DNA from: Sandaracinaceae bacterium
Lineage (GTDB): Bacteria; Myxococcota_A; Polyangia; Polyangiales; Sandaracinaceae
Reading direction: 5' to 3'
NCBI GenBank assembly: GCA_020633195.1
Contig: JACKEC010000021.1
Location: 1-64,000 of the forward strand
DNA length: 64,000 bases
Below the pieces are notes generated by a model, which saw only the letters and a program-made list of their open reading frames with translations, was not told the DNA's origin and ran no database searches. Shown here in pieces: positions 16,872-25,396 of this stretch. Both the position numbers and the translations under genes were made by a program. Within the stretch, counting starts at the first letter, position 1. Each line of letters opens with the position of its first letter.

Positions 16872-18695
16872 CTACTGGCTCAGCGCGCGCAGCGCGGCGC
16901 GGTCGTCCGGGTCGAGCTCGAGGGCGCGATCGAACGCGGCGCGCGCGGCGTTCGCGTCGCCCGCGAGCCGGTGGGCGCGGCCGATCAGCACCTGGTACTC
17001 GGCGCGGCGGCGACGCAGCGCGGCGGCGCGCTCGGCGTACGTGAGCGCGGTCTCGGCGTCCTCCATCTGCAGGCGCTCGCGCGCCATGCCCGCGTTCGCG
17101 TGCGGGTTCGGCTCGTAGATCGCGAGCGCGGCCAGGTACGCCGCGCGCGCCGCGCCCCAGTCGCCTTCGCGCTCGGCCGCCTGCCCGTCGGCGACGCGGG
17201 CGTCCGACCGCTCGCGCAGCGCGGCCTCGTCGAGCTCACCCTCGGGCGCTTCCTCGATCGACGGCGCCACCGGCTCGTCGGCGTCGACCTCGCCGCCCTC
17301 GTCCGCCGCGCGCGCCTCGGGGGCGCCGACGACCGGCGCCTCGGGCGTGGTCGGAGTCACGACGGCCGGCGCGCGCCGCGGCTCGGCCTCCTCCATCACC
17401 TCCGGCCGCGTCACCGGCTGCGTGGCCGCGACGGCGCCCACCGCGTCGGCGCCGCCGAACGCGAAGTAGCCCGCGCCCGCGATGGCTACCCCCGTGCCCA
17501 AGACGATCACGCCGAGGCCGAAGATCAGCGGCAGCTTGGAGGGACGCGGCGACGCCGTGAGCGCCGGCTGCGAGGGCGCCACGGGAGGCGGCGTCGCCTC
17601 GCGCGGAGGCTCGGCCACGAGCGGCGGCCGCTCGGGGACCGTCGCGCGCTCGCTCGGCGAGCTCGACAGCCCCGGCAGGGCAGCCGACTCGTGGATCGAG
17701 GTGTCCTCGTCGTTGTCGAAGTCACCCGACGGAGGCGGCTCGTCGAACGGCGCGTCCTCGTCGTCGACGGCGCGACGCGGCGCCGTCTCGTCGATGTCGT
17801 AGTCGTGCCGCCGCACCAGCGGGAGCGCCGCGGGTCGCGTCGGCGGGTCGTCGTCGTGCGGGATCACCCCGCTCGGCAAGCGCCCCGGCGCGGGCAGCCG
17901 CACCTGCGGGCCGGTCGCCGCGACGACGTCGCTGCGGATGTGGTCGACGCGGACGGGCGGCTCCGAGTCGCCCTTGCCCCACTCGCCGCTGTCCTGATCG
18001 CGCGCCTTCGCGAGCCCGCGGATCATCTTGGCCGCGCCCTCGTCCCGCGCCGACAGGCGACGCCAGCGGGCGACCTCCTCGTCCTCGAGCCGCTGCGTCT
18101 GCGGGTCGTCGTCCCAGCTCAGCTCGGCCACCGCGATCGCCGGACCGAGCGCGTCGGGCCGACGCGTCTGGAGGCAGGTCTCGCCGAGCGCCTTGGCGGT
18201 GCGCTCGAGGAGCGCCGCGACCTCCTCGGCGTCGCCGAGCCGGAGCTGCATCCCGCGGCTGTGCTCGGCGCCGAGCTGGAGCGCGACCCGCTCGCCGAGC
18301 GCGTCGAGCAACGAGCCCAGGTCCGTCCAGCCCAGCTCGCGCGTGGGCGGACCCTCGAGGCTGGCCAGCACCGCGCGAGCGAGCTGCTCGGGCTCGGCCG
18401 CCTCGACGACCCGAGCGCCGAGCGAGCAGGCCGCGATCCGCGCGGAGGCCGCGCCGCGCGGCAGCACCACCGTCGCCGCGCTCCCGTCGGACGCGTGCCC
18501 GAGGGCGTGCTTGCCGCCGTCCACGGCGGCCTTCCCGACGAGGACGAGGTGGCTGCCCGCGAGCTTGCCCAGCTCGTGGAGCCCCGCGGCGACGGCGCGC
18601 GCGCCGAGTCGTTCCAGCGCCTCCGTGAGGACCCCCTCGGGGTCCCCCACGACGGCGAGCTGGAGGTCGGCGAGGGGTTGCGCGGAGCTCTCCAC
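16872..18695 (-). CDS. Single-pass membrane protein with C-terminal TPR repeats
   Basis: 607-residue protein. The N-terminal 200 residues look like a globular cytoplasmic domain, followed by a low-complexity acidic/Pro-rich linker, one membrane segment (LPLIFGLGVIVLGTGVAIAG, about residue 375-400), a second Pro/Glu-rich linker, and at least two TPR units at the C-terminus (REGDWGAARAAYLAALAIYE; LAGDANAARAAFDRALELD). The layout resembles the kinase-associated TPR proteins of myxobacteria but lacks a kinase domain. The role is unknown, probably a scaffold. It sits about 47 bp downstream of the cysteine synthase gene on the same strand. Confidence 0.75.
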   Translation of the reverse strand: MESSAQPLADLQLAVVGDPEGVLTEALERLGARAVAAGLHELGKLAGSHLVLVGKAAVDGGKHALGHASDGSAATVVLPRGAASARIAACSLGARVVEAAEPEQLARAVLASLEGPPTRELGWTDLGSLLDALGERVALQLGAEHSRGMQLRLGDAEEVAALLERTAKALGETCLQTRRPDALGPAIAVAELSWDDDPQTQRLEDEEVARWRRLSARDEGAAKMIRGLAKARDQDSGEWGKGDSEPPVRVDHIRSDVVAATGPQVRLPAPGRLPSGVIPHDDDPPTRPAALPLVRRHDYDIDETAPRRAVDDEDAPFDEPPPSGDFDNDEDTSIHESAALPGLSSSPSERATVPERPPLVAEPPREATPPPVAPSQPALTASPRPSKLPLIFGLGVIVLGTGVAIAGAGYFAFGGADAVGAVAATQPVTRPEVMEEAEPRRAPAVVTPTTPEAPVVGAPEARAADEGGEVDADEPVAPSIEEAPEGELDEAALRERSDARVADGQAAEREGDWGAARAAYLAALAIYEPNPHANAGMARERLQMEDAETALTYAERAAALRRRRAEYQVLIGRAHRLAGDANAARAAFDRALELDPDDRAALRALSQ

Positions 18696-18742
18696 GGGCG
18701 AGTCAGGGCTTTACATGCCCCCTGGATCGGCGCAAGGCGCCG

Positions 18743-19651
18743 TCAGCACAGGTAGCGCTCTCCACCATCGCAAAGGATCGTGACAACGCGCTGCCCCGGC
18801 GCGAGGCGCTTCGCGACCTCGACCGCGGCGTGCACGTTGGCGCCGGACGAGGGGCCGAGGAGCATCCCTTCCTCGCGGGCGAGGCGGCGGGTCATGCGAT
18901 CCGCGGCGAGGTCCGTGACGGTCACGACCTCGTCGATCAGCTCCCTGTCGAGCACGTTCGGGACGAAGCCCGCGCCGAGCCCCTGGATGCCGTGGAGGCC
19001 CGGGCGGCCGCCGCTGAGCACCGCGCTCGCGCGCGGCTCGACGGCGACGATCTTCACGTCGGGGCGCTTCTCGCGGAGGAACCGGCCGACGCCGGTGAGC
19101 GTGCCGCCCGTGCCGACGCCGGTGACGAACGCGTCGACCTCGCCCTTCGTCGCGCGCCAGATCTCCTCGGCGGTCGTCTCGTAGTGAGCGAGCGGGTTCG
19201 CCTCGTTCTCGAACTGGCTCGGCATGTAGGCCCCGTCGGTCTCCTCGAGGATGCGCGACGCGCGCTCGACCGCGCCCGCCATCCCCTCCTGCGCCGGCGT
19301 GAGGATCACCTCGGCGCCGTAGCTCCGCAGGATCTGGCGGCGGCTCGTGCTCATGTCCTCGGGCATCACGAGGACGCAGCGGTAGCCCTTGATCGCCGCC
19401 ATCGCGGCGAGGCTGATCCCGGTGTTGCCGCTCGTCGCCTCGACGAGCGTCGCGCCGGGCTCGATCCGCTTCTCGGCCTCGGCCGCCTCGATCATGTAGA
19501 GGGCGGGGCGGTCCTTGACCGAGCCGGCCGCGTTGTTGCGCTCCAGCTTGCCGCACACCTCGGCGCCGCGGCGCGGGGAGAGGTGGCTCAGGCGGACCAG
19601 GGGCGTGTGACCGACGAGGTCTCGGACCCCGTCATAGATTCGATCGTCCAC
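18743..19651 (-). CDS. cysK: Cysteine synthase (O-acetylserine sulfhydrylase)
   Basis: 302-residue PLP enzyme that makes cysteine from O-acetylserine and sulfide. The PLP Lys is in GSVKDRP (Lys46), with the substrate loop SGNTGISLA, the phosphate-binding GVGTGGTLTG, the PSSGAN segment, and a C-terminal DGGERYLC typical of the family. Full length. GTG start at 19651. The start lies inside the 3' end of the upstream M50-like gene (20-base overlap), so the two are probably co-transcribed. The OASS family has A (cysK) and B (cysM) forms; a cystathionine-beta-synthase-like role cannot be excluded. Confidence 0.9.
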   Translation of the reverse strand: MDDRIYDGVRDLVGHTPLVRLSHLSPRRGAEVCGKLERNNAAGSVKDRPALYMIEAAEAEKRIEPGATLVEATSGNTGISLAAMAAIKGYRCVLVMPEDMSTSRRQILRSYGAEVILTPAQEGMAGAVERASRILEETDGAYMPSQFENEANPLAHYETTAEEIWRATKGEVDAFVTGVGTGGTLTGVGRFLREKRPDVKIVAVEPRASAVLSGGRPGLHGIQGLGAGFVPNVLDRELIDEVVTVTDLAADRMTRRLAREEGMLLGPSSGANVHAAVEVAKRLAPGQRVVTILCDGGERYLC

Positions 19652-20429
19652 CGCCGGAGGATGTCACGTCTTTGCTTCGCTTGGGCCAGCGGAGCTTCGG
19701 GAACGCGACCGGCGACATCCACGCGAGCCGCACGCCACCCGCGACGAGCGCCAGCGAGATCACCGCGAGCAGCGCCCCCCAGAGCAGGTAGTAGCCGCCG
19801 ACCGCGGTCGCGATGTTCGACACGTCCGACGGCAGGTCCTGCCCCCCGACGTGCACCTCGGCGGTGAACAGGTAGTCGATCCGGGAGATCGTATCGAGGC
19901 CGAGGATCACCCCGATGAGCTGCGCGCCGAGGTGCCGCGTCGTCTCGCCGCCCTTGTACGCCAGCGCGCCGAAGCCGAGCGCCACGAGGGGGATCACGAC
20001 GAAGCCGGTCACGCTGCGGATCCAGATCGGGACGCTCAGGAGCATCAGCCCGGCGAGCGTCCAGAGCACGATCGACGCGCGCTTGGGCCCGCGCGCGAAG
20101 CCGAGGACGAGCGCCCCCACGAGCGGCGGCGCGAGCAGGCCGCCGATCGAGCGCAGCGCCTGCGGCCACCCTTCGCCGACCGCGCCGTGCGCGAGCCCGG
20201 ACGCGTTCCAGAAGATCTCGAGGCTGTCGAACGAGCCACCGACCAGGAGGCCCGTGAGCCCGTGGCCCATCTCGTGGACCCACGTCGCGAAGAGGGTGAG
20301 CGGATAGAGGATCTCCGCGCCGAACGGGATCACGTTGCGGACCACGACGACCACCACCACGGCGACGATCAGCGCCCAGCGCGGGTCGAGCCAGGAGCCC
20401 GTCTCATCCTCTGGCTCGCGGGAGGCCAC
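19632..20429 (-). CDS. M50-like membrane metalloprotease
   Basis: Membrane protein of about 265 residues with a zinc-binding motif, HEMGH, near residue 55 within a hydrophobic context, and about six to seven further hydrophobic segments. This resembles M50B-type intramembrane proteases, though a clear second metal-binding motif (DG) was not identified. Stop codon at 19632; the start is uncertain between GTG at 20429 and GTG at 20465, with no ATG available. The 3' end overlaps the cysK start by 20 bases. Divergent from the giant surface-protein gene at 20562. Confidence 0.7.
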   Translation of the reverse strand: MASREPEDETGSWLDPRWALIVAVVVVVVVRNVIPFGAEILYPLTLFATWVHEMGHGLTGLLVGGSFDSLEIFWNASGLAHGAVGEGWPQALRSIGGLLAPPLVGALVLGFARGPKRASIVLWTLAGLMLLSVPIWIRSVTGFVVIPLVALGFGALAYKGGETTRHLGAQLIGVILGLDTISRIDYLFTAEVHVGGQDLPSDVSNIATAVGGYYLLWGALLAVISLALVAGGVRLAWMSPVAFPKLRWPKRSKDVTSSGGGRSNL

Positions 20430-20561
20430 GGCCCAACGGTGACGCGGATCGCGGCGGACAGCCACTCGCGCGACGCCCGCCCCGGTCCCCGTCGGAGTTC
20501 TCTGGTACCCTCGCGAGGGGCCGCGGGCGAGGGGACGTCGCGCGGCGCGCGGGGGGTCGCC

Positions 20562-23500
20562 ATGCGTTCTCGGTGGAAGCTGTTGTGGGTCGTCGCGGCG
20601 TGCGGCGTGGGTTCGTTCGGGTGCGCCGAGGAGGGCCGAGAGCCGGAGGCCGGACCGGAGGTGGAGGTCAGCCTCGCGGCTTTCGGTGAGCACGCCGACG
20701 AGGTGCTCCGCCAGCCCGCGACGATCGAGGTCGCCGAGGCGGGCGGGCTGATCGTCGCCCACGAGGAGCCCGAGCCCATCGCCGACGCGCGCGATCCGCT
20801 CGCGGACCTGCCCGGCCTGCCGCCCGAGCTCGCCGAGCACCTCGCGACGACGGGGCCGTCCGAGCCGGCGCCGCGCGCCGAGCTGCGCGTCGGAGCCGAC
20901 GCAGCCGAGGGCGTCGAGCTCGCGTTCGGGGATCGCACCCTGCGCGTCCGCGAGGAGACCGCGGCCGGCGCCCCCCGGCGCGACGGCCACGCGGTGAGCT
21001 TCGCGCGCGAGGGCGGGCGCAGCTACTGGACGACGAGCCCCGAGCACTCGCGCGCCTTCGAGGAGTGGCTCGAGATCGAGGCCGGCCGCGCCCACGCCGG
21101 TCGCGTGATCGCGCGCTGGTCGGTCGAGGGCCACGCCCTGCGCGAGGTCGAAGAGACGGGCGGGGTCCACGTCCTCGACGACGCCGGCGCGCCGATGGTC
21201 TACGTCAGCGCGCCCGAGGCGTGGTCGGCCGCGGGTGAGGCCGTCGTCGCGCGGCTCTCCGTCGAGGACGGGCGACTGGCGCTCTCGGTCGACGCCGACG
21301 GCGCGGCGGTGCTGGTGGATCCGATGTGGGTCGCGACGGGGATGCTGAGCACGCCGCGGCGGGATTTCTATCAGAACTACGGGATGGTGCCGGTGCCGGG
21401 CGGTGCCTTGATCATGGGGGGCTACCAAGACGGTGCCTCACCCTCCGACCTCGCGACGGCGGAGCGGTACAGCACCGCGACGGGCGTGTGGTCGAGCGCG
21501 GGCTCCATGTCGGTGCCTCGACGCCTCCACACGACGACGGTCCTCGCCGACGGGAGGGTCCTCGTGACCGGCGGCTATTCGACCACCGCGACCGCCGAGA
21601 TCTACGACCCCGCTACGGGTTCGTGGTCGGCGACGGGCACCATGAGCACCTCTCGCTACCTCCATACGGCCGTCCTCTTGTCGGATGGGCGGGTGATGGT
21701 CTGCGGCGGGGCTGGGACCCTCGCGGGCGCCGAGATCTGGGATCCCAGCACCGGCACGTGGTCGCCCACGGGGGCGATGGGCACCGGGCGTTACGGTCAC
21801 CAGGCGACCCTCCTCGCGACCGGTCAGGTCCTCGTGACCGGGGGATACGCCGGCTTCTACCTCAGCTCGGCGGAGCTGTTCAATCCCGCTACGGGCACGT
21901 GGACCAGCACCGCGTCGATGAGCGCTACGCGGTACCTTCACACGCAGCACCTACTGGGGACCGGCGACGTGATCGCGATCGGTGGGTACGGAACAGGCCA
22001 AGCGACCGCCGAACGCTATCGACCCTCCACCGGGACGTGGTCGGCAGGGGGCGCACTAGCTACAGCGCGTCTCTACGTTCCCTCGGCCCGCATGCCGAGC
22101 GGTCGTGTCGTCGTGGCCGGCAGCTGGAGCCCGCTCACTCCGACGGCGGAGGTGTACGACCCGTCCACGAACAGCTTCTCGAGCGGGGGCTCGATGGCCG
22201 TTCAGCGCGGGCTTTCCGCCGGCGCGTTGCTCTCCACGGGCCAGTTCCTCGTGGCGGGAGGACACAGCGGCACCACGGTGCTCGCGATCGCCGAGCTCTT
22301 CACCGACACGGCGGTCTGCGGCAACGGCGTCCTCGAGTCCGGCGAGCAGTGCGACGACGGCGGCGTGTGCTGCTCGGCGACGTGTCAGTTCCTGACGAGC
22401 GCGACGACCTGCCGCACGTCGGTGGGGAGCTGCGACGCGGCCGAGGTGTGCTCGGGGTCGAGCAGCGCCTGCCCGGCCGACGCGGCCGTGACGCCGGGGA
22501 CCGCGTGCGGCGGATCGCCCAGCGGGACCTGTGATGCGCAGGACGTCTGCGTCGGCACCCTCGGGGCCACGGCCACCTGCGATCCGCGCTACGCCTCGAG
22601 CTCCACCGTCTGCCGCGCCGGGCTCTCCACCGGATGCGACGTCGCCGAGAATTGCACCGGCTCGAGCGCCACGTGTCCCCCGGACGCGGCCGTCACGCCG
22701 GGGACCGCGTGCGGCGGATCGCCCAGCGGCACCTGCGACGCGCAGGACGTCTGCGTCGGCACCCTCGGCGCCACCGCCACCTGCGATCCGCGCTACGCCT
22801 CGAGCTCCACCGTCTGCCGCGCCGCCCTGTCCACCGGATGCGACGTCGCCGAGAATTGCACCGGCTCGAGCGCCACGTGTCCCGCCGACGCGGCGGTAGC
22901 GCCGGGCACCGCGTGCGGCGGATCGCCCAGCGGCACCTGCGACGCCCAGGACGTCTGCGTCGGCACCCTCGGCGCCACCGCTACCTGCGATCCGCGCTAC
23001 GCCTCGAGCTCCACCGTCTGCCGCGCCGCCTTGTCCACCGGATGCGACGTCGCCGAGAATTGCACCGGCTCGAGCACGATCTGCCCCCCCGACGCCGCCG
23101 CGTCTCCCGGCACCGCCTGCGGCGGATCGCCCAGCGGCACCTGTGACGCGCAAGACGTCTGTACAGGGACGGTCGGCGCCACGGCGACCTGTGATCCGCG
23201 CTACGCGCCGAGCTCCACCGTCTGCCGCGCCGCGCTCTCCACCGGATGCGACGTCGCCGAGAATTGCACCGGCTCGAGCACCGTCTGCCCGACCGACGCC
23301 GCCGTCACGCCGGGCACCGCCTGCGGCGGATCGCCCAGCGGCACCTGCGACGCCCAGGACGTCTGCGTCGGCACCACGGGCGCCACGGCTACCTGCGACC
23401 CGCGCTACGCCTCGAGCTCCACCGTCTGCCGCGCCGCGCTCTCCACCGGATGCGACGTCGCCGAGAATTGCACCGGCTCGAGCGCCACGTGTCCCGCCGA

Positions 23501-25322
23501 CGCCGCGGTCACGCCGGGGACCGCCTGCGGCGGATCGCCCAGCGGCACCTGCGACGCGCAGGACGTCTGCGTCGGCACCGTCGGCGCCAGCGCCACCTGC
23601 GACCCGCGCTACGCGGCGAGCTCCACCGTCTGCCGCGCGTCCATCGGCGAGTGCGACGTCACCGAGAATTGCACGGGCAGCAGCACCATCTGCCCGGCCG
23701 ACGCGGCGGTGACGCCGGGCACCGCCTGCGGCGGCGCGCCCGTCAGCACCTGTGATGCGCAAGACGTGTGTACGGGAACGGTCGGCGCCTCGGCGGCCTG
23801 CGACCCCCGCTACGCTCCGGCCACCACCGAGTGCCGCGCCGCCGCCGACGTCTGCGACGTCGCCGAGCGCTGCACCGGCTCCTCCACGGTCTGCCCGACC
23901 GACGCCTTCCGACCCAGCACCGACGAGTGCCGCCCCGTCGCCGATGTCTGCGACGTCGCCGAGCGCTGCACCGGCTCGGGCCCCGCGTGCCCCGCCGACG
24001 CCGTCGCCTCCGGCAGCACCGTCTGCCGACCCGAGGCCGGCCCCTGCGACGTGCCCGAGACCTGTGACGGCGCCACCGTCGCGTGCCCCGGCGACGGCGT
24101 GCGCGCCGCCACCTTCCTCTGCCAGCCCTCCGCGGGCGCCTGCGACCAGGACCACTACTGCGACGGACGCAGCACCAGCTGCGGCCTCGCGTTCGCGCCG
24201 CCCGGCACCGTCTGCCGCGCCGCCGCGGGCGCGTGCGACGCCCCGGAGGCGTGCACCGGCATGTCCGTCGACTGCCCCCCCGACGCCTTCGCCCCCGACG
24301 GAACCGCCTGCCCCGATGGCGCCGTCTGCAACGGCGCCGAGCTCTGCGCCAGCGGCGCGTGCCGCGCGGGCGCGCCCCTCTCCTGCGACGACGCCGACGC
24401 CTGCACCGCCGACCTCTGCGCCGAGCCCACGGGCTGCAGCAGCGCCCCCATCGCCGGCTGCTGCAACATCGACTCGACCTGCGACGACCTCGACGTCTGC
24501 ACCACCGACCGTTGCACCGGCCCCGGCGGGATGTGCGAGGCCAGCGCGATCACCGGGTGCTGCGTGGACGACGCCGGCTGCGACGACGGAAACGCGTGCA
24601 CCACCAACGCGTGTGATCTCGCCACCAACCGCTGCGTCACATCGCCCGTCCCCGGGTGCTGCATGGCCGACACCGACTGCGACGACACCAACGCGTGCAC
24701 CGCGGACACGTGCGACGTGGCCACCGGCTCCTGCGCCAACGCCGCGATCGCGGGCTGCTGCGTCACCGACGGCGACTGCGGCGACGGAGACACCTGCACC
24801 CTCGACGCGTGCGACCTCACCACCAGCACCTGCACCCACGACGCCCTCGCCGGGTGCTGCCTCACCGACGACGCCTGCGACGACGGCGACATGTGCACCA
24901 CCGACACGTGCAACCCGGCGACCGCGATGTGCCGCGCCGAGCCCATCGCCGGCTGCTGCGCGACCGACGCCGACTGCGTCGACGACGACGAGTGCACCGC
25001 CGACCGCTGCGAGGCCTCCGCGTGCGTCAACGAGCCGATCGCCGGCTGCGGTGGCGTCGACGGAGGCGTCCCGATGCTCGACGCCGGCCTGCCCACCGAC
25101 GACGGCGGCGGTCCCACCGCCGACGCCGCCACGCCCTCGACCGACGGCGGCGCCATCGTCGAGGACGCCTCCGGCGCGGGCCTCGACGGCGGCGACGGCA
25201 CCGACACCACCGACGGCGGCTGCGGCTGCCGCGCCGTCGGCCGACGCCCCGGCGCCACCCCCTGGCTCCTCGGCCTCCTCGGCCTCCTCACCCTCGGCCG
25301 CCGTCGGCGCCGTCGCGCCTGA
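20562..25322 (+). CDS. Giant surface lipoprotein: kelch repeats, disintegrin-like Cys repeats, MYXO-CTERM-type tail
   Basis: 1586-residue protein with a lipoprotein-type signal (MRSRWKLLWVV, SFGC). About residues 250-580 hold kelch/galactose-oxidase-like repeats (DGRVLVTGGYS, LHTTTVLADG), which form a beta propeller. From about 590 the protein is Cys-rich: a tandem array of 68-residue units containing CDVAENCTGSSATCPPD, which resembles the disintegrin pattern, then DxCTxDxC repeats with GCC. The end has a Cys-rich knot (GCGCRAVG), a hydrophobic helix (WLLGLLGLLTL) and an Arg tail, the MYXO-CTERM layout for surface anchoring. Having both a lipobox and this tail is unusual. ATG at 20562 is chosen because it begins the signal sequence. 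Confidence 0.85.
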   Translation: MRSRWKLLWVVAACGVGSFGCAEEGREPEAGPEVEVSLAAFGEHADEVLRQPATIEVAEAGGLIVAHEEPEPIADARDPLADLPGLPPELAEHLATTGPSEPAPRAELRVGADAAEGVELAFGDRTLRVREETAAGAPRRDGHAVSFAREGGRSYWTTSPEHSRAFEEWLEIEAGRAHAGRVIARWSVEGHALREVEETGGVHVLDDAGAPMVYVSAPEAWSAAGEAVVARLSVEDGRLALSVDADGAAVLVDPMWVATGMLSTPRRDFYQNYGMVPVPGGALIMGGYQDGASPSDLATAERYSTATGVWSSAGSMSVPRRLHTTTVLADGRVLVTGGYSTTATAEIYDPATGSWSATGTMSTSRYLHTAVLLSDGRVMVCGGAGTLAGAEIWDPSTGTWSPTGAMGTGRYGHQATLLATGQVLVTGGYAGFYLSSAELFNPATGTWTSTASMSATRYLHTQHLLGTGDVIAIGGYGTGQATAERYRPSTGTWSAGGALATARLYVPSARMPSGRVVVAGSWSPLTPTAEVYDPSTNSFSSGGSMAVQRGLSAGALLSTGQFLVAGGHSGTTVLAIAELFTDTAVCGNGVLESGEQCDDGGVCCSATCQFLTSATTCRTSVGSCDAAEVCSGSSSACPADAAVTPGTACGGSPSGTCDAQDVCVGTLGATATCDPRYASSSTVCRAGLSTGCDVAENCTGSSATCPPDAAVTPGTACGGSPSGTCDAQDVCVGTLGATATCDPRYASSSTVCRAALSTGCDVAENCTGSSATCPADAAVAPGTACGGSPSGTCDAQDVCVGTLGATATCDPRYASSSTVCRAALSTGCDVAENCTGSSTICPPDAAASPGTACGGSPSGTCDAQDVCTGTVGATATCDPRYAPSSTVCRAALSTGCDVAENCTGSSTVCPTDAAVTPGTACGGSPSGTCDAQDVCVGTTGATATCDPRYASSSTVCRAALSTGCDVAENCTGSSATCPADAAVTPGTACGGSPSGTCDAQDVCVGTVGASATCDPRYAASSTVCRASIGECDVTENCTGSSTICPADAAVTPGTACGGAPVSTCDAQDVCTGTVGASAACDPRYAPATTECRAAADVCDVAERCTGSSTVCPTDAFRPSTDECRPVADVCDVAERCTGSGPACPADAVASGSTVCRPEAGPCDVPETCDGATVACPGDGVRAATFLCQPSAGACDQDHYCDGRSTSCGLAFAPPGTVCRAAAGACDAPEACTGMSVDCPPDAFAPDGTACPDGAVCNGAELCASGACRAGAPLSCDDADACTADLCAEPTGCSSAPIAGCCNIDSTCDDLDVCTTDRCTGPGGMCEASAITGCCVDDAGCDDGNACTTNACDLATNRCVTSPVPGCCMADTDCDDTNACTADTCDVATGSCANAAIAGCCVTDGDCGDGDTCTLDACDLTTSTCTHDALAGCCLTDDACDDGDMCTTDTCNPATAMCRAEPIAGCCATDADCVDDDECTADRCEASACVNEPIAGCGGVDGGVPMLDAGLPTDDGGGPTADAATPSTDGGAIVEDASGAGLDGGDGTDTTDGGCGCRAVGRRPGATPWLLGLLGLLTLGRRRRRRA
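22482..23702 (+). repeat. Tandem array of 204-bp coding repeats, six copies
   Basis: Inside the giant surface-protein gene, a 204-bp unit (68 codons) repeats from 22482, 22686, 22890, 23094, 23298 and 23502; the sixth copy is 201 bp and a diverged seventh follows. Copies differ at few bases, including silent positions, which points to recent duplication or gene conversion. Each unit keeps the same Cys spacing. Confidence 0.92.
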
Positions 25323-25335
25323 GGGACCTCGGCGG

Positions 25336-25363
25336 GAGAGGTCGCGCGTGGGCGCGGCCTCTC
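25336..25363. terminator. Hairpin between convergent genes
   Basis: A 12-bp stem (25336-25347 with 25352-25363, one G-T pair) closes a GTGG loop. It lies between the stop of the giant surface-protein gene and the stop of the HD-GYP gene and could terminate both directions. No T-run follows, which is common in very GC-rich genomes. Confidence 0.55.
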
Positions 25364-25396
25364 GTGGGACCGCCCCGGGCGCGAGCTCGCCAGCCT

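Noticed and set aside
22482..23702. CRISPR-like array
   Set aside because: The units are 204 bp, contiguous and in frame inside a coding sequence, with no short repeats or unique spacers.
24155..25291. Long open frame opposite the Cys-rich repeats
   Set aside because: The long antisense frame follows from codon bias and repeats; the protein is low-complexity Ser/Ala/Gln without motifs.
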